A stretch of DNA of 64,000 nt from Citrobacter sp. Cu233 (GTDB taxonomy: Bacteria; Pseudomonadota; Gammaproteobacteria; Enterobacterales; Enterobacteriaceae). The position numbers and the translations under genes were made by a program. The notes below the pieces were generated by a model, which was given only the letters and a program-made list of their open reading frames with translations, was not told the origin of the DNA and searched no databases. The stretch is from NCBI RefSeq assembly GCF_030332225.1, contig NZ_JAOWIF010000033.1, forward strand, positions 584,403 to 648,402, written 5' to 3'. Every line of letters begins with the position of its first letter. The stretch's first letter is position 1. Positions 44,759 to 58,031 of this stretch are shown in pieces.

Positions 44759-44840
44759 GCCGGATGGCGGCTTCGCCTTATCCGGCCTACTGTTCGCATC
44801 CACGTAGGCCAGATTAGCGTAGCGCCATCAGGTAAACCGG
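44759..44840. repeat. REP/BIME element between hydN and hypF
   Basis: GCCGGATGGCGGCTTCGCC-type palindrome, then GCCTAC/GTAGGC arms and a second GCGCCATCAGG unit. Confidence 0.7.
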
Positions 44841-44865
44841 GATAGATGACTGCGGAAACGACTTA

Positions 44866-47106
44866 ATGACAATAAACCACCACTCCGGCGTACAGCTACG
44901 TATTCGCGGCAAGGTTCAGGGCGTCGGATTTCGCCCCTTTGTCTGGCAACTGGCGCAGCGCCTGCAGCTACACGGCGACGTGTGTAACGACGGTGATGGC
45001 GTGGTTGTGCGATTGCTGGAAGAACCCGCGGCGTTTATTACCCAGTTGCATCAGCACTGCCCGCCGCTGGCACGTATCGATAGCGTCGAGAGCGAACCGT
45101 TTGTCTGGACGCAGCAGCCTGCCGATTTCTCGATTCGCCAAAGCGCGGGCGGAACGATGAATACGCAAATTGTCCCCGATGCCGCGACCTGCCCTGAATG
45201 CCTTGTTGAAATGAACACCCCCGGCGAACGTCGTTATCGCTATCCCTTTATCAATTGTACCCACTGTGGCCCACGCTTTACGATTATCCGCGCGATGCCG
45301 TATGACCGTCCGTTGACCGTCATGGCGTCTTTCCCGCTCTGCCCGCAGTGCGACAAAGAGTATCGCGATCCGTATGACCGTCGCTTCCATGCCCAGCCCG
45401 TTGCTTGCCCGGCATGCGGCCCGCATCTGGAATGGATCAGTACTGACGTGCGTGCTGAAAAAGAAGACGCACTGCAGGCGGCGGTGTCACAGCTGAAAGC
45501 GGGCGGTATTGTGGCCGTGAAAGGCATTGGCGGATTTCATCTGGTCTGCGATGCCCGTAATGATAATGCCGTGGCCCGACTCAGGCAGCGTAAACACCGT
45601 CCGGCTAAGCCTCTGGCGGTGATGTTGCCTGATAGTAACGGATTGCCAGAGGCCGCTCGTCGTCTGTTGACAACGCCCGCCGCGCCGATCGTGTTGGTGA
45701 ATAAACACGATGTGGTTTCGCTCAGTGAGGGAATTGCGCCAGGGCTGACGGAAGTTGGCGCCATGCTGCCAGCGAATCCGTTACAGCATTTGCTCTTACA
45801 GGAGATGAATGGCCCACTGGTGATGACCTCCGGCAACCTCAGCGGCAGGCCACCGGCCATTACCAATGCGCAGGCTCTGGATGATTTGCGTGAGATTGCC
45901 GACGGTTTCCTGCTGCACAACCGTGAAATTGTGCAGCGTATGGATGACTCTGTGGTACGTCAAAGCGGGGAAATGCTGCGCCGATCCCGGGGCTACGTGC
46001 CGGATGCGGTTGCGCTACCGCCGGGCTTTCGCGATGTGCCGCCGATGTTGTGTTTAGGCGCAGATTTAAAAAATACTTTCTGCCTGGTGCGTGGTGAGCA
46101 GGCGGTTATCAGTCAGCATTTGGGCGATCTTAGCGATGATGGTATTCAACATCAGTGGCGTGACGCGTTGCGCCTGATCCAGAATATTTATGACTTTACG
46201 CCGCAGCGTATCGTCCATGACGCGCACCCTGGTTATGTTTCCAGCCAGTGGGCCAGCGAGATGAATCTGCCGACTGAAACGGTGCTGCATCATCATGCAC
46301 ATGCTGCTGCGTGCCTGGCCGAGCACGGCTGGCCGCTGGACGGTGGCGACGTGATTGCCCTGACGCTGGACGGCATCGGCATGGGCGAAAACGGTGCGCT
46401 GTGGGGCGGCGAGTGTCTGCGGGTCAATTATCGCGAATGCGAACACCTTGGTGGCTTACCTGCCGTGGCGTTGGTCGGCGGCGATCTGGCGGCAAAACAG
46501 CCGTGGCGAAATCTGTTGGCGCAGTGCCTGCATTTTGTCCCTGACTGGCAGCGTTACCCGGAAACAGCAGTGTTGCAACAGCAAAACTGGAATGTACTGG
46601 CACGCGCCATCGAGCGGGGGATCAATGCTCCGCTGGCATCGTCGTGCGGGCGCTTGTTTGATGCGGTTGCCGCCGCGCTGCATTGCGCGCCGCAATCACT
46701 GAGCTACGAAGGGGAAGCGGCCTGTGCCCTGGAGGCGCTGGCTTCCCAGTGCGCGGGTGTTGAACACCCGGTGACGATACCGCTTAACAATAACCAACTG
46801 GATTTAGCGGTTTTCTGGCAGCAGTGGCTGAACTGGCAGGTAACGGGCCCTGAACGCGCATGGGCGTTTCACGACGCGCTGGCGCGAGGTTTTGCCACCC
46901 TGATGCGCGAACACGCATCCACGCGCGGGATCAAGACGCTGGTGTTCAGCGGCGGCGTGATGCACAACCGCTTGCTGTCAGCCCGGCTGGCGTTTTATCT
47001 GCATGATTTTACCTTACTGTTCCCGCAGCGTTTACCGGCGGGTGACGGTGGATTGTCATTGGGGCAGGGGGTGATTGCCGCCGCGCGAGCGTTAGGGCAA
47101 AAATAA
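44866..47106 (+). CDS. hypF: HypF, carbamoyltransferase for hydrogenase cyanide ligands
   Basis: 746 residues with an acylphosphatase domain ([12 protein letters not shown]), two zinc fingers (CPEC/CTHC and CPQC/CPAC), a YrdC-like domain (around [16 protein letters not shown]) and a Kae1-like C-terminal domain with HHHAHAAA. Moves the carbamoyl group from carbamoyl phosphate to HypE. Confidence 0.96.
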   Translation: MTINHHSGVQLRIRGKVQGVGFRPFVWQLAQRLQLHGDVCNDGDGVVVRLLEEPAAFITQLHQHCPPLARIDSVESEPFVWTQQPADFSIRQSAGGTMNTQIVPDAATCPECLVEMNTPGERRYRYPFINCTHCGPRFTIIRAMPYDRPLTVMASFPLCPQCDKEYRDPYDRRFHAQPVACPACGPHLEWISTDVRAEKEDALQAAVSQLKAGGIVAVKGIGGFHLVCDARNDNAVARLRQRKHRPAKPLAVMLPDSNGLPEAARRLLTTPAAPIVLVNKHDVVSLSEGIAPGLTEVGAMLPANPLQHLLLQEMNGPLVMTSGNLSGRPPAITNAQALDDLREIADGFLLHNREIVQRMDDSVVRQSGEMLRRSRGYVPDAVALPPGFRDVPPMLCLGADLKNTFCLVRGEQAVISQHLGDLSDDGIQHQWRDALRLIQNIYDFTPQRIVHDAHPGYVSSQWASEMNLPTETVLHHHAHAAACLAEHGWPLDGGDVIALTLDGIGMGENGALWGGECLRVNYRECEHLGGLPAVALVGGDLAAKQPWRNLLAQCLHFVPDWQRYPETAVLQQQNWNVLARAIERGINAPLASSCGRLFDAVAAALHCAPQSLSYEGEAACALEALASQCAGVEHPVTIPLNNNQLDLAVFWQQWLNWQVTGPERAWAFHDALARGFATLMREHASTRGIKTLVFSGGVMHNRLLSARLAFYLHDFTLLFPQRLPAGDGGLSLGQGVIAAARALGQK

Positions 47107-47111
47107 AAAAA

Positions 47112-47130
47112 GCCCCGGGACTGGCGGGGC
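47112..47130 (-). terminator. Terminator for norVW
   Basis: GCCCCG (47112-47117) and CGGGGC (47125-47130). Read leftward the hairpin is followed by TTTTTTATTTTT, a good intrinsic terminator for norW. Confidence 0.8.
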
Positions 47131-47216
47131 AAGAAAAACATGTCGGGGCATACCGACAAGTGGCAACGCACATCCGTGTGCGTGAGGTTAATAAATCAAG
47201 CAACGGTACAATGGAC

Positions 47217-48350
47217 TTACACGGGCAACATTTTCAGTAGCGCAAAGGCCTCTTTCATCCGATCTTCGCTTACTACGAAGGCACACAGTTGGCCTTCGCT
47301 GTTCATTCCTCTGGCGACCATACCTTGCGCTTCGGCGGCAATATGCCAGTTCAGATCGCGGCGCTGGGTTTCCCCCGCCAGGTGTAATGGCAGCTCAGGC
47401 GTTTTGATTTTTACCAGCATGGCCGGTAGCTTCAGTGGCGCGTTACCGCCGAGCAGGTTCTTCGCCAAATACATCGCGCTCAGTTGAATCGGCTGCAGGA
47501 ACGGCAGGACTTGACCATTAATTTCCGCACAGTCGCCGAGCGCATAAATGTCCGGGTGGCTGGTTTGCAGGTAGCTGTCGACGCAAACGCCCCGATTGAT
47601 GTTCAATCCGGCGCGACGCGCCAGTGCGGTTTCCGGACGCAGACCGGTTGCAGCGATCACCGCATCAACTTCTACACTACGGTGACGATCGAGCGTGGCG
47701 CAAATACCCGTGCTGGTTTTCTCCAGGCTCTGCAACTGTGATTTCAACAACAGATGCACACCCATGTCGGTCAGACGATGCTGCAGGCGGCTGCTGACTT
47801 CCGGCGGCATTAACGAGGCCAGAATGCTGGCTGCGTTATCGATTAGCGTCACCGCTTTACCGGCACGACAGAAATCCATCGCCAGTTCACTGCCAATCAG
47901 ACCACCACCGACAATCAGTACGCGCCGGGCATCACGCAGTTGAGTTTCGCAGGCGCGGTACTCTTGCTGGCTATTCAGAGTAAGCATTAACTCACGCCCG
48001 GAAACCGGCGGCACAAAAGCCGATGCGCCCGTTGCCAGTACCAGCTTGTCGTACTCCCACTGCTGCTCCTGGCTTTTCACCACGTGAGCATCCGTGTCGA
48101 TATCAGTAACCCAGGTATGCGGAAACAGGCGTAAGTTAAACTGTTCGGCAAACTCACCCGCCGACTGGCGGGTGAGGTCGTCTGCACGCTGGGCCTGACT
48201 GATCACGTGGCTGAGATCGGGCTTGTTGTACTCATCCATGCTGTCAGCGGCAATCAGGGTCAACGGAACCGTTGCATCCTGTTTACGGATATTTTTGACT
48301 AACTGGCGGGCGGCAAAGCCCGAACCAATAATGACCATTCCGCGGCTCAT
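47217..48350 (-). CDS. norW: NorW, NADH:flavorubredoxin reductase
   Basis: 377 residues, FAD-dependent, with the N-terminal [11 protein letters not shown] and the central [14 protein letters not shown] nucleotide-binding motifs and [10 protein letters not shown] near the FAD. Passes electrons from NADH to NorV. It overlaps norV by 4 bases. Confidence 0.95.
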   Translation of the reverse strand: MSRGMVIIGSGFAARQLVKNIRKQDATVPLTLIAADSMDEYNKPDLSHVISQAQRADDLTRQSAGEFAEQFNLRLFPHTWVTDIDTDAHVVKSQEQQWEYDKLVLATGASAFVPPVSGRELMLTLNSQQEYRACETQLRDARRVLIVGGGLIGSELAMDFCRAGKAVTLIDNAASILASLMPPEVSSRLQHRLTDMGVHLLLKSQLQSLEKTSTGICATLDRHRSVEVDAVIAATGLRPETALARRAGLNINRGVCVDSYLQTSHPDIYALGDCAEINGQVLPFLQPIQLSAMYLAKNLLGGNAPLKLPAMLVKIKTPELPLHLAGETQRRDLNWHIAAEAQGMVARGMNSEGQLCAFVVSEDRMKEAFALLKMLPV

Positions 48351-49795
48351 TTTGCCTCCGTTGCCAGTACGTCGAAGACGTCTTTACCTAATGAACATTC
48401 CGGGCACAGGAAGTTGTCCGGAACTTCGCTCCATGGTGTACCCGGTGCGACATCCTGCAGCGGCTCACCTTTTGCTGGATCGTAGATCCACTGACACACG
48501 CTGCACTGCATGCTTGGGCCGAGGTCAGCGGCAGCCGCCGCGGCACAGGCGCACTCCTCTTCTTTGATTGCTGCTTTCACGGTCGTTTCCGGCAGCGGAG
48601 CAAGTGCCCACTGACGTGCAATTTCACGACCGTGCTGACGGCACAATTCCAGCGCGTCCAGATCCGGGCGCCATTTCGCTTTCAGACTCAGCGACATTTC
48701 AAAACCGGCATCCTGCAGACGGGTAGATAAACGGTCTACCGCACCGCCGCTCCAGCCGTGTGAACCGAAGGCGCTGGCGCGTTTGTTACGAAAACGCAGG
48801 CCGGTCATCTCTTCCACCAGACCAGCAATTTTCGGCATCATCACGTTGTTCATCGTTGAAGTCCCGACCAGCACGCCTTTAGAGCGGAAGACGTTAGTCA
48901 GGACTTCGTTTTTATCGCTGCGGGCAACGTTAAAGATTTTTACCGCGACGTTCGGGTCAACTTCGTTGATGCCCTGGGCAATTGCATCGGCCATCATGCG
49001 GGTGTTGTTCGACATGGTGTCGTAGAAAATGGTGATGCGGTCTTCCTGGTAATCCGCCGCCCATTTCAGGTACATCTCCACGATTTGTGTTGGGTTGTCG
49101 CGCCATACCACACCGTGGGAAGTGGCAATCATATCGACCGGCAGGTTGAAGCCGAGGATCTCAGTGATTTTGGGTGTGACCAGACGGCTGAACGGGGTCA
49201 GAATATTGGCGTAGTAGCGCTGGCACTGTTCGAACAACTCAGTCTGATCCACTTCGTCATTGAATAAGCGTTCGTCACAATAGTGCTGACCAAAGGCGTC
49301 GTTACTGAACAGTACCGCATCACCGGTCATGTAGGTCATCATGCTGTCCGGCCAGTGCAGCATGGGGGTTTCCACGAAGATCAGCTGTTTGCCGTTACCA
49401 ATATCCAGCGAGTCGCCGGTTTTCACCACGTTAAAGTTCCATTCCGGGTGATGGTGGTGACCGTTGATGGAGTCAATGGCGTTGGCTGTGCAGTAAATCG
49501 GGGTATCCGGGATACAGGACATCAGCTCGGTCAGCGCCCCGGCGTGGTCTTCTTCCGCATGGTTAATGACGATGTAGTCAATATCCGCCAGGTCAATTTC
49601 ACTGCGCAGATTCTGCACGAATTCACGGCTAAACTTGTGGTCTACTGTATCGATCAGGACATTTTTTTCTTCACGAATAAGATAGCTATTGTAGCTGCTG
49701 CCGCGCAGCGTTTTGTATTCGGTTCCGTGGAAATCACGCACTTCCCAGTCACGTTGGCCAACCCAATGAATGTTATTTTTAACCAGAATAGACAT
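48347..49795 (-). CDS. norV: NorV, flavorubredoxin nitric oxide reductase
   Basis: 482 residues: metallo-beta-lactamase-like domain with the di-iron motif HAEEDH, a flavodoxin domain, and a C-terminal rubredoxin ([10 protein letters not shown] and CPECSLG). Reduces NO to N2O without oxygen. ATG at 49795 follows GAGG; the upstream part of the frame to 49825 is untranslated leader. Confidence 0.96.
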   Translation of the reverse strand: MSILVKNNIHWVGQRDWEVRDFHGTEYKTLRGSSYNSYLIREEKNVLIDTVDHKFSREFVQNLRSEIDLADIDYIVINHAEEDHAGALTELMSCIPDTPIYCTANAIDSINGHHHHPEWNFNVVKTGDSLDIGNGKQLIFVETPMLHWPDSMMTYMTGDAVLFSNDAFGQHYCDERLFNDEVDQTELFEQCQRYYANILTPFSRLVTPKITEILGFNLPVDMIATSHGVVWRDNPTQIVEMYLKWAADYQEDRITIFYDTMSNNTRMMADAIAQGINEVDPNVAVKIFNVARSDKNEVLTNVFRSKGVLVGTSTMNNVMMPKIAGLVEEMTGLRFRNKRASAFGSHGWSGGAVDRLSTRLQDAGFEMSLSLKAKWRPDLDALELCRQHGREIARQWALAPLPETTVKAAIKEEECACAAAAAADLGPSMQCSVCQWIYDPAKGEPLQDVAPGTPWSEVPDNFLCPECSLGKDVFDVLATEAK

Positions 49796-49843
49796 AGCAA
49801 CCTCAATTAATTCAGCGTTTTTCAAAAAGATGTTTTGCTTATT

Positions 49844-49858
49844 GCAGGTTGCGTGCCA
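49844..49858 (-). promoter_or_regulatory. Sigma-54 promoter of norVW
   Basis: Read leftward TGGCACGCAACCTGC, with GG and GC ten bases apart. Confidence 0.88.
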
Positions 49859-49913
49859 GTTTTTTATTTAATTGATTTATAACAATTTAATGTTTTATAC
49901 CCACAAAATGGTA

Positions 49914-49969
49914 GTCAAAATGACTATGTTATCTATTGTCAATATGACAGTATGAATTGTCAAAATGAC
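49914..49969. promoter_or_regulatory. Three NorR enhancer boxes
   Basis: GTCAAAATGAC (49914-49924), GTCAATATGAC (49938-49948) and GTCAAAATGAC (49959-49969), all with the GTCA-N3-TGAC core, between norV and norR as in E. coli. Confidence 0.88.
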
Positions 49970-49981
49970 AATGAGGTCGTC

Positions 49982-51505
49982 ATGAGCTTTTCAGTTGATG
50001 TGCTGGCGGGCATCGCCATTGAATTACAACGCGGTATTGGGCATCAGGACCGTTTTCAACGCCTGATCACGACGTTACGTCAGGTGCTGGAGTGTGATGC
50101 TTCGGCGCTGCTGCGCTACGAATCCCGACAGTTTATTCCGCTGGCCATAGATGGCCTCGCGCAGGACGTTCTTGGCCGACGCTTTACGCTGGAGGGGCAT
50201 CCGCGTCTGGAAGCGATTGCCCGTGCCGGGGATGTGGTGCGTTTCCCCGCCGACAGCGATTTGCCCGATCCTTATGATGGGCTGATCCCCGGTCAGGAGA
50301 GCCTGAAGGTGCATGCCTGTATCGGGTTGCCGCTGTTCGCCGGGCAAAACTTGATTGGCGCATTAACGCTGGATGGCATGGAACCCGATCAGTTCGATGT
50401 GTTCAGTGATGAAGAGCTTAGGCTGATTGCCGCGCTGGCGGCGGGCGCGCTCAGTAATGCGCTGCTGATTGAGCAACTGGAAAGCCAGAATATGCTGCCG
50501 GGCTCGTCCACAGCTTTTGAGCAGGTGACGGAAACGAAGATGATCGGCCTGTCGCCCAATATGATGCAGCTGAAAAAAGAGATTGAGATTGTGGCAGGGT
50601 CCGATCTCAACGTCCTAATCAGCGGCGAAACGGGAACCGGGAAGGAGCTGGTGGCGAAAGCGATTCATGAAGGTTCGCCGCGTGCGGTGAATCCGCTGGT
50701 ATATCTGAACTGCGCAGCGTTGCCGGAAAGCGTGGCGGAAAGCGAACTGTTTGGCCACGTGAAAGGGGCGTTTACCGGTGCTATTAGCAATCGTAGCGGC
50801 AAATTTGAAATGGCGGATAATGGCACGCTGTTCCTGGATGAGATTGGTGAACTGTCGCTGGCGCTACAGGCCAAGCTGCTGCGTGTGTTGCAGTACGGCG
50901 ATATTCAGCGTGTGGGCGACGACCGCAGTCTGCGCGTTGACGTACGTGTGCTGGCGGCCACCAACCGTGATTTGCGTGAAGAGGTGCTGGCAGGGAATTT
51001 TCGTGCCGACCTTTTCCACCGTCTGAGCGTCTTTCCACTTTCGGTGCCACCGTTGCGTGAGCGCGGTGACGATGTCGTGTTGCTGGCAGGGTATTTCTGC
51101 GAACAGTGTCGGCTGCGGCTGGGGCTTTCCCGCGTGGTGCTGAGTCCCGGTGCGCGTCGTCATCTGTTGAGCTACGGCTGGCCGGGGAACGTGCGTGAGC
51201 TGGAACATGCCATTCATCGTGCGGTTGTGCTGGCGAGGGCGGCAAGGGCAGGGGATGAAGTGGTGCTGGAGCCGCAACATTTTGCCTTACAGGAAGAGGT
51301 GTATACGCCGCAAGATGAAGCCGAAGTCATTGCTGAAATCCCACTGAATCGCAATCTGCGCGAAGCCACGGAATCTTTCCAGCGGGAGATGATCCGCCGT
51401 GCGCTGGTGCAGAACAATCATAGCTGGGCGGCAAGCGCGCGGGCGCTGGAAACAGACGTCGCCAACCTGCACCGGCTGGCGAAGCGTCTGGGCTTGAAGG
51501 ATTAG
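49982..51505 (+). CDS. norR: NorR, nitric oxide-sensing sigma-54 activator
   Basis: 507 residues (E. coli 504): N-terminal GAF domain with a non-haem iron NO sensor, AAA+ domain with GETGTGKE and GAFTGA, and C-terminal Fis-type HTH ([18 protein letters not shown]). ATG at 49982 matches E. coli MSFSVDVL; the upstream frame to 49952 covers the third NorR box. It ends 4 bases into the gutQ end. Confidence 0.96.
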   Translation: MSFSVDVLAGIAIELQRGIGHQDRFQRLITTLRQVLECDASALLRYESRQFIPLAIDGLAQDVLGRRFTLEGHPRLEAIARAGDVVRFPADSDLPDPYDGLIPGQESLKVHACIGLPLFAGQNLIGALTLDGMEPDQFDVFSDEELRLIAALAAGALSNALLIEQLESQNMLPGSSTAFEQVTETKMIGLSPNMMQLKKEIEIVAGSDLNVLISGETGTGKELVAKAIHEGSPRAVNPLVYLNCAALPESVAESELFGHVKGAFTGAISNRSGKFEMADNGTLFLDEIGELSLALQAKLLRVLQYGDIQRVGDDRSLRVDVRVLAATNRDLREEVLAGNFRADLFHRLSVFPLSVPPLRERGDDVVLLAGYFCEQCRLRLGLSRVVLSPGARRHLLSYGWPGNVRELEHAIHRAVVLARAARAGDEVVLEPQHFALQEEVYTPQDEAEVIAEIPLNRNLREATESFQREMIRRALVQNNHSWAASARALETDVANLHRLAKRLGLKD

Positions 51506-52467
51506 AGGATGCCCGCCTGATAGAAATCCTGCAGGTTAATTGCGCCGGTGAGCTTACCGTTTTCATCCACCACCGGTGCGGCGGTGATTTTGCGCTTCAT
51601 CAGGACTTCTTTGGCATCAATGGCACGGCTTTCGGACTGCAACGTGATGCCATTATGGGTCATCGCCTCGCGAACCTCAGTGCTAAGCGACCCGCCACCG
51701 ACCAGCCAGCGGCGCAGGTCGCCGTCGGTAAAGACGCCTTTCACCAGCGATTGATCGTCGCAGACTGCTACCAGACCCAGACCTGTACGGCTGAGTTCCA
51801 GCATGGCATCCATGACGCTGGTGGTGAGCGTCACCTGTGGTACGGCGTCGTCACGGCGCATCAGATGGTGCACTTTATTTAACAAACGCGCGCCCAGCGC
51901 ACCGGCCGGATGGGAACGGGCAAAATCTTCTTCATTAAAGCCGCGCGCCTGCATGACGGCGATTGCCAGCGCATCGCCCATCATCAGGGTGTTAACGGTG
52001 CTGGAGGTTGGCGCCAGGCGCATCGGGCAGGCTTCGCGCTCTACTGAAATATCCAGCACGGCTTTTGCCGCCAGGCCCAGTGGCGAGGTTGGTTTTCCGG
52101 TCATTGCCAGCAGGGTGACGGATTTGTCTTCCAGACGCGGAATGATGAGATCCAGCTCTTTAGCTCCGCCAGAGTAGGAGATGAAGAGCATGACATCGCG
52201 GCTTTCAATCATACCTAAGTCGCCGTGCAACGCTTCTGCCGGATGTACAAAAAAGGCGGGTGTGCCGGTACTGGCGAGGGTTGCTGCGATTTTTTTGCCA
52301 ATATGGCCGGATTTGCCAATCCCGGAAACAATCACTTTGCCTTCACAGTGGATGATAGTATTGGCGGCACGGACAAAATCATCGCCCAGTCGCTCTGGCA
52401 GTCGGCTGGCTTCCTGTAATTCCAGCATTAACGTCTGACGGCCCGCGTTCAGTAGTGCATCACTCAT
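51502..52467 (-). CDS. gutQ: GutQ, D-arabinose 5-phosphate isomerase
   Basis: 321 residues with an SIS domain ([21 protein letters not shown]) and two CBS repeats (from about residue 205). Interconverts ribulose 5-phosphate and arabinose 5-phosphate. Last gene of the glucitol operon; overlaps srlR by 8 bases. Confidence 0.95.
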   Translation of the reverse strand: MSDALLNAGRQTLMLELQEASRLPERLGDDFVRAANTIIHCEGKVIVSGIGKSGHIGKKIAATLASTGTPAFFVHPAEALHGDLGMIESRDVMLFISYSGGAKELDLIIPRLEDKSVTLLAMTGKPTSPLGLAAKAVLDISVEREACPMRLAPTSSTVNTLMMGDALAIAVMQARGFNEEDFARSHPAGALGARLLNKVHHLMRRDDAVPQVTLTTSVMDAMLELSRTGLGLVAVCDDQSLVKGVFTDGDLRRWLVGGGSLSTEVREAMTHNGITLQSESRAIDAKEVLMKRKITAAPVVDENGKLTGAINLQDFYQAGIL

Positions 52468-53233
52468 TGGTCTCTCCGGTTATAATCACTTCAATCCCTT
52501 TTGCTTCCAGCGCCTGACGAAACGCAGGGTTAATACCCGCATCGGTGATCAATTTATCGACGCTTTCCAGACTGCACACAACATTGGGACTTTTGCGCCC
52601 AAATTTTGACGAGTCAGCCATCAGAATGACTTCGCGAGCGGCATTGCACATCGCTTTACTGACGCTAAACACCTCATTAAATGTGGTTACGCCGGCATTG
52701 AGATCGATGCCGTCGGTGCCCATGAAGAGTTTATCAAAGCTGAACTGCTCAAAGGCATTTTCTGCCAGCTGTCCGTGAAATGACGCAGATTTTTTGCGGA
52801 ATGTTCCGCCAGGCATCAGGATGGTTTGCTCGTTGTCCAGCTCCGAAAGCGCATTAACAATGTGCAGGCTGTTGGTCATGACGGTGATGTTACTAAAGCG
52901 GCTGAGCATCGGCACCATCTGCAGCACCGTACTGCCCGCATCCAGAATAATGGAGTCGCCATCGTGAATATAGCGAACGGCGGCTTCAGCAATTTGTTCT
53001 TTTTTATGCGTATTGATCAGCGTTTTGTGATCGATTGGCGGGTCAGATTCGTCTTTATTCAATACTACACCGCCATAGGTGCGAATGACGGTTCCGGCAT
53101 TTTCCAGAGTGACCAGATCTTTGCGAATGGTCGTACCGGTGGTGTCAAAGTAGTGGGCCAGTTCTTCAACTGAGCATTTTCCCTGCTTTTGCAAGTGCTC
53201 CAGTATGGCAGCCTGACGCTGACGAGGTTTCAT
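52460..53233 (-). CDS. srlR: SrlR (GutR), DeoR-family repressor of the glucitol operon
   Basis: 257 residues with an N-terminal DeoR winged helix ([18 protein letters not shown], then the TGTTIRKDL recognition helix) and a sugar-phosphate-binding C-terminal domain (DAGSTVLQM). Confidence 0.95.
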   Translation of the reverse strand: MKPRQRQAAILEHLQKQGKCSVEELAHYFDTTGTTIRKDLVTLENAGTVIRTYGGVVLNKDESDPPIDHKTLINTHKKEQIAEAAVRYIHDGDSIILDAGSTVLQMVPMLSRFSNITVMTNSLHIVNALSELDNEQTILMPGGTFRKKSASFHGQLAENAFEQFSFDKLFMGTDGIDLNAGVTTFNEVFSVSKAMCNAAREVILMADSSKFGRKSPNVVCSLESVDKLITDAGINPAFRQALEAKGIEVIITGETNE

Positions 53234-53256
53234 AGGCGTGATTACCCTGACTTATG

Positions 53257-53321
<65 letters not shown>

Positions 53322-53370
53322 GTAGGTTGCAAAATGATAATTTCGCAAGCTATTAGCATTCACAACGAAA

Positions 53371-53730
53371 TTACCCATGTTTCAGTTTAAGCGCCAATGA
53401 TAGTGCATTCTGCGAAAGCGGATCATGGGGAAAGATCACATCAGGCTGTAATTCATCAAGATGTTTGCCCATTATTGTGGCAATTTTGCCAGGTCTTGCA
53501 AAAACGGTAAGACCTTTCATAAATAACGTATCGGCAACCCGCTGTTGCTCATCCAGTGCGATAGCGACCACGACACGGGGTTTAAAACGCCCACCGGAGC
53601 GACCCACGCCGACCCGACCCCGCTGGCACAGTTTATCGAAAGCCCGATTAAAACGGGATATTTGCCAGCCACCCAGCGCCAGTTGCAGACACCACGCAAT
53701 GGCGGCGACGGTAATCAGTGCGGAAACCAT
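53371..53730 (-). CDS. gutM: GutM, glucitol operon activator
   Basis: 119 residues. Hydrophobic N-terminus (MVSALITVAAIAWCLQLAL) then a basic stretch (GRVGVGRSGGRFKPR). ATG at 53730 follows AAAGGAGAA; the frame to 53775 is leader. Known as an activator of srl genes. Confidence 0.93.
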   Translation of the reverse strand: MVSALITVAAIAWCLQLALGGWQISRFNRAFDKLCQRGRVGVGRSGGRFKPRVVVAIALDEQQRVADTLFMKGLTVFARPGKIATIMGKHLDELQPDVIFPHDPLSQNALSLALKLKHG

Positions 53731-53788
53731 ATTGTTCTCCTTTGATGTTGCCGGATGACGTCGCGAGTGCGCCACCCGGCAGTAAAAA

Positions 53789-54568
53789 TCAGAACATCAC
53801 CTGACCGCCGGTCACGTTGATGGACTGCCCGGTACAGTAAGAGGCTTTTGGACTGGCGTAAAACAGCAGCATATTCAGTACGTCCTGATAATCGCAGCCG
53901 CGCTTGAGTGGCACTTTATCAATGTAGTACTGCTCCACTTCGTCCGGTTTGAGGCCAAGTTTAGTGGCATATTGCGGCAATAATGACTGGAACATTGGAG
54001 ATTTCAGTAAGTTACCCAGCATCAATGAGTGTACCGTAATGCCGTATTCCGCCAGGTCCAGCGCCAGCGATTGAGTCAAGCCCACGCCGCCAAATTTCGC
54101 CGCGCTGTAACCCGAGTTATGCTTGCTACCCACTTTCCCCGATTTGGAGTTGATTTGGATAATGCGCCCCTGAACGCCATCACGGATCATCAGGCGCGAG
54201 AATTCACGTGCACAGAGGAAATAGCCGACCAGATTCACCTGCAGTGAACGGTCGAAATCCCCCAACTGAAAGTCGCTGATAAATGCCGCTTTGGCAATGC
54301 CCGCGCTGTAAACCAGCAGGTCAACGCGACCGAATATTTCATCGACTCCGCGAGACAGCGCCAGCACGCTCTGTTCGCTGGTGGCATCTGCACCAAAACC
54401 GTAAGCGGTACCTTCGCCGAACTCGGCGTTAATTTCCTGTGCCACATTCGCCGCTTTATCGCTTTGAATATCGACGACCGCAACGCGGTATCCTTCTGTC
54501 GCAAGCCCACGGCAAAGGAATGCTCCCAGGGTCTGGCCTCCACCAATGACAACGGCAACCTGATTCAT
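53789..54568 (-). CDS. srlD: SrlD, sorbitol-6-phosphate 2-dehydrogenase
   Basis: 259 residues of the short-chain dehydrogenase family with the GGGQTLGAFL cofactor loop and the YSAAK catalytic motif. Converts glucitol 6-phosphate to fructose 6-phosphate. ATG at 54568 follows AAGGAG. Confidence 0.95.
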   Translation of the reverse strand: MNQVAVVIGGGQTLGAFLCRGLATEGYRVAVVDIQSDKAANVAQEINAEFGEGTAYGFGADATSEQSVLALSRGVDEIFGRVDLLVYSAGIAKAAFISDFQLGDFDRSLQVNLVGYFLCAREFSRLMIRDGVQGRIIQINSKSGKVGSKHNSGYSAAKFGGVGLTQSLALDLAEYGITVHSLMLGNLLKSPMFQSLLPQYATKLGLKPDEVEQYYIDKVPLKRGCDYQDVLNMLLFYASPKASYCTGQSINVTGGQVMF

Positions 54569-54585
54569 TTTTTTCTCCTTCAATC

Positions 54586-54948
54586 TTAAGCAACAAACTT
54601 CAAAATACAGCCCGGTGCGATATCGTCCGGTACGGGCCCCGCTATGTGCACGGTGCCGGGAAATTCCGCTTCGCTTAGTCCGTCGAAGCGCAGGGTGATA
54701 TGTCCGAGTTCACGTAAGTTTTGTTCTGCCACGCTGCCGACAGCCGTAACCGGGTAGTGATGCTGGCCCAGTTCGAAACGGATACCGGCTTGTAGAGAAC
54801 CGTTCAGTACGCCATGGCAATGAATGAAGCAAAACTCTTCGATATCTGCAGGGGCGCCTTCACGAAAGGTAATCAGCATCTGGTCGCAAAGTGCATCTGC
54901 TGCGCTTTGGCCGATACGGGTGATGGTGGTCTGATAAATCACGGTCAT
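54586..54948 (-). CDS. srlB: SrlB, glucitol-specific PTS enzyme IIA
   Basis: 120 residues starting MTVIYQTTITRIG. The phospho-His lies in FIHCHGVL. The frame reaches 55014 but that part overlaps the srlE end. Confidence 0.94.
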   Translation of the reverse strand: MTVIYQTTITRIGQSAADALCDQMLITFREGAPADIEEFCFIHCHGVLNGSLQAGIRFELGQHHYPVTAVGSVAEQNLRELGHITLRFDGLSEAEFPGTVHIAGPVPDDIAPGCILKFVA

Positions 54949-54961
54949 TTCTGAGTGCCTC

Positions 54962-56517
<1,556 letters not shown>

Positions 56518-56567
56518 TTACCTTGCCAAACGGTAATTAATTTTAATCAGATCGAAAGGTTTAAAAG

Positions 56568-56583
56568 TGTTATTTTGATCTCA
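56568..56583 (-). promoter_or_regulatory. CRP-like site upstream of srlA
   Basis: Read leftward TGAGATCAAAATAACA agrees with TGTGA-N6-TCACA at eight of ten key bases, about 75 bases before srlA. The glucitol operon is known to need CRP. Confidence 0.5.
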
Positions 56584-56757
56584 AAATGAAAGATAAATAT
56601 TTTAATTTGAAAGTTATTGTGTGAGTGCTCGCAAATGTGCTGGTCAGAGATGAAAGGGGATGTAAATTCTGTGCAGGAGAGCGACTACCGCTTCCTTGTA
56701 CGACGGAGGATGCTTTACCATACTTCCCCCAGGCTGAATTTGTTTAATGGATGTCTC

Positions 56758-57837
56758 ATGTTCAAGCGTCGTTATGTAGCGTTACTCCCCCTTTTCGTAC
56801 TGCTCGCTGCCTGTAGCAGCAAACCCAAACCTTCAGAGACTCAAACGACTACGGGTTCGCCATCCGGCGGCTTCCTGCTTGAGCCGCAGCACAACGTCAT
56901 GCAAACCAGCGGTGATTTCGCCAATAATCCGAATGCACAGCAGTTCATCGAGAAAATGGTGAACAAGCATGGTTTTGACCGTCAGCAATTGCAGGAAATC
57001 CTGTCGCAGGCTAAGCGGCTGGACTCAGTATTACGTCTGATGGACCGCCAGGCACCAACGACACAGCCGCCAGCCGGACCTAACGGTGCATGGCTGCGCT
57101 ATCGCAAGCAGTTCATCACCCCGGACAACGTGCAAAATGGTGTGGCGTTCTGGAATCAATATGAAGATGCGCTGAACCGCGCGTGGCAGGTCTACGGCGT
57201 ACCACCAGAAATTATCGTCGGCATTATCGGCGTTGAAACGCGCTGGGGCCGCGTGATGGGCAAAACGCGTATTCTGGATGCGCTGGCGACGCTCTCCTTC
57301 AACTATCCGCGCCGTGCGGAATACTTCTCTGGCGAGTTGGAAACATTCCTACTGATGGCGCGAGATGAAAGCGATGATCCGCTCGATCTAAAAGGTTCCT
57401 TTGCTGGTGCGATGGGTTACGGTCAGTTTATGCCATCCTCCTATAAACAATATGCCGTTGATTTCAATGGTGATGGGCACATTAACCTGTGGGATCCCGT
57501 CGATGCTATCGGCAGCGTGGCGAACTATTTCAAAGGGCACGGCTGGGTGAAAGGCGACACCGTGGCGGTCCCTGCAAATGGACAGGCACCGGGTCTTGCG
57601 AATGGCTTTAAAACCCAATACAGCATTTCTCAGCTTGCCGCTGCGGGTCTGACACCGCAGCAGTCGTTGGGGAATCATCAGCAGGCTAGCCTACTGCGTC
57701 TGGATGTTGGCACCGGCTACCAGTACTGGTATGGACTGCCGAACTTCTACACTATCACCCGCTATAACCACAGCACGCATTACGCGATGGCGGTTTGGCA
57801 GTTGGGGCAGGCGGTAGCACTGGCTCGCGTGCAGTAA
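56758..57837 (+). CDS. mltB: MltB, membrane-bound lytic transglycosylase B
   Basis: 359 residues starting MFKRRYVALLPLFVLLAAC, a lipoprotein signal with lipobox LAAC. Catalytic Glu in GVETRWG. Cuts the glycan strands of peptidoglycan in the periplasm. The frame to 56617 upstream is leader, not part of the protein. Confidence 0.95.
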   Translation: MFKRRYVALLPLFVLLAACSSKPKPSETQTTTGSPSGGFLLEPQHNVMQTSGDFANNPNAQQFIEKMVNKHGFDRQQLQEILSQAKRLDSVLRLMDRQAPTTQPPAGPNGAWLRYRKQFITPDNVQNGVAFWNQYEDALNRAWQVYGVPPEIIVGIIGVETRWGRVMGKTRILDALATLSFNYPRRAEYFSGELETFLLMARDESDDPLDLKGSFAGAMGYGQFMPSSYKQYAVDFNGDGHINLWDPVDAIGSVANYFKGHGWVKGDTVAVPANGQAPGLANGFKTQYSISQLAAAGLTPQQSLGNHQQASLLRLDVGTGYQYWYGLPNFYTITRYNHSTHYAMAVWQLGQAVALARVQ

Positions 57838-57847
57838 TCGCTCGTTA

Positions 57848-57908
57848 CCGGCCTACAGGAAGATTTCGCTTGTAGGCCGGATAAGATGCTCTGGCATCGC
57901 TATCCGGC
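57848..57908. repeat. REP/BIME element after mltB
   Basis: CCGGCCTACA / TGTAGGCCGG arms (57848-57857, 57871-57880) overlap a second unit GCCGGATAAG...CTATCCGGC ending at 57908. Confidence 0.7.
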
Positions 57909-58031
57909 AGGTCTTATTTATGCAACGGATCAATTTTTGGAATCCCCCTCGTAAAACGTTCTCCTCATCCCCATCTTGGTTGTGAAAGTGCTATCTTGTC
58001 CGGCATATTTTTTTAACTGACAGAGGCTGAA

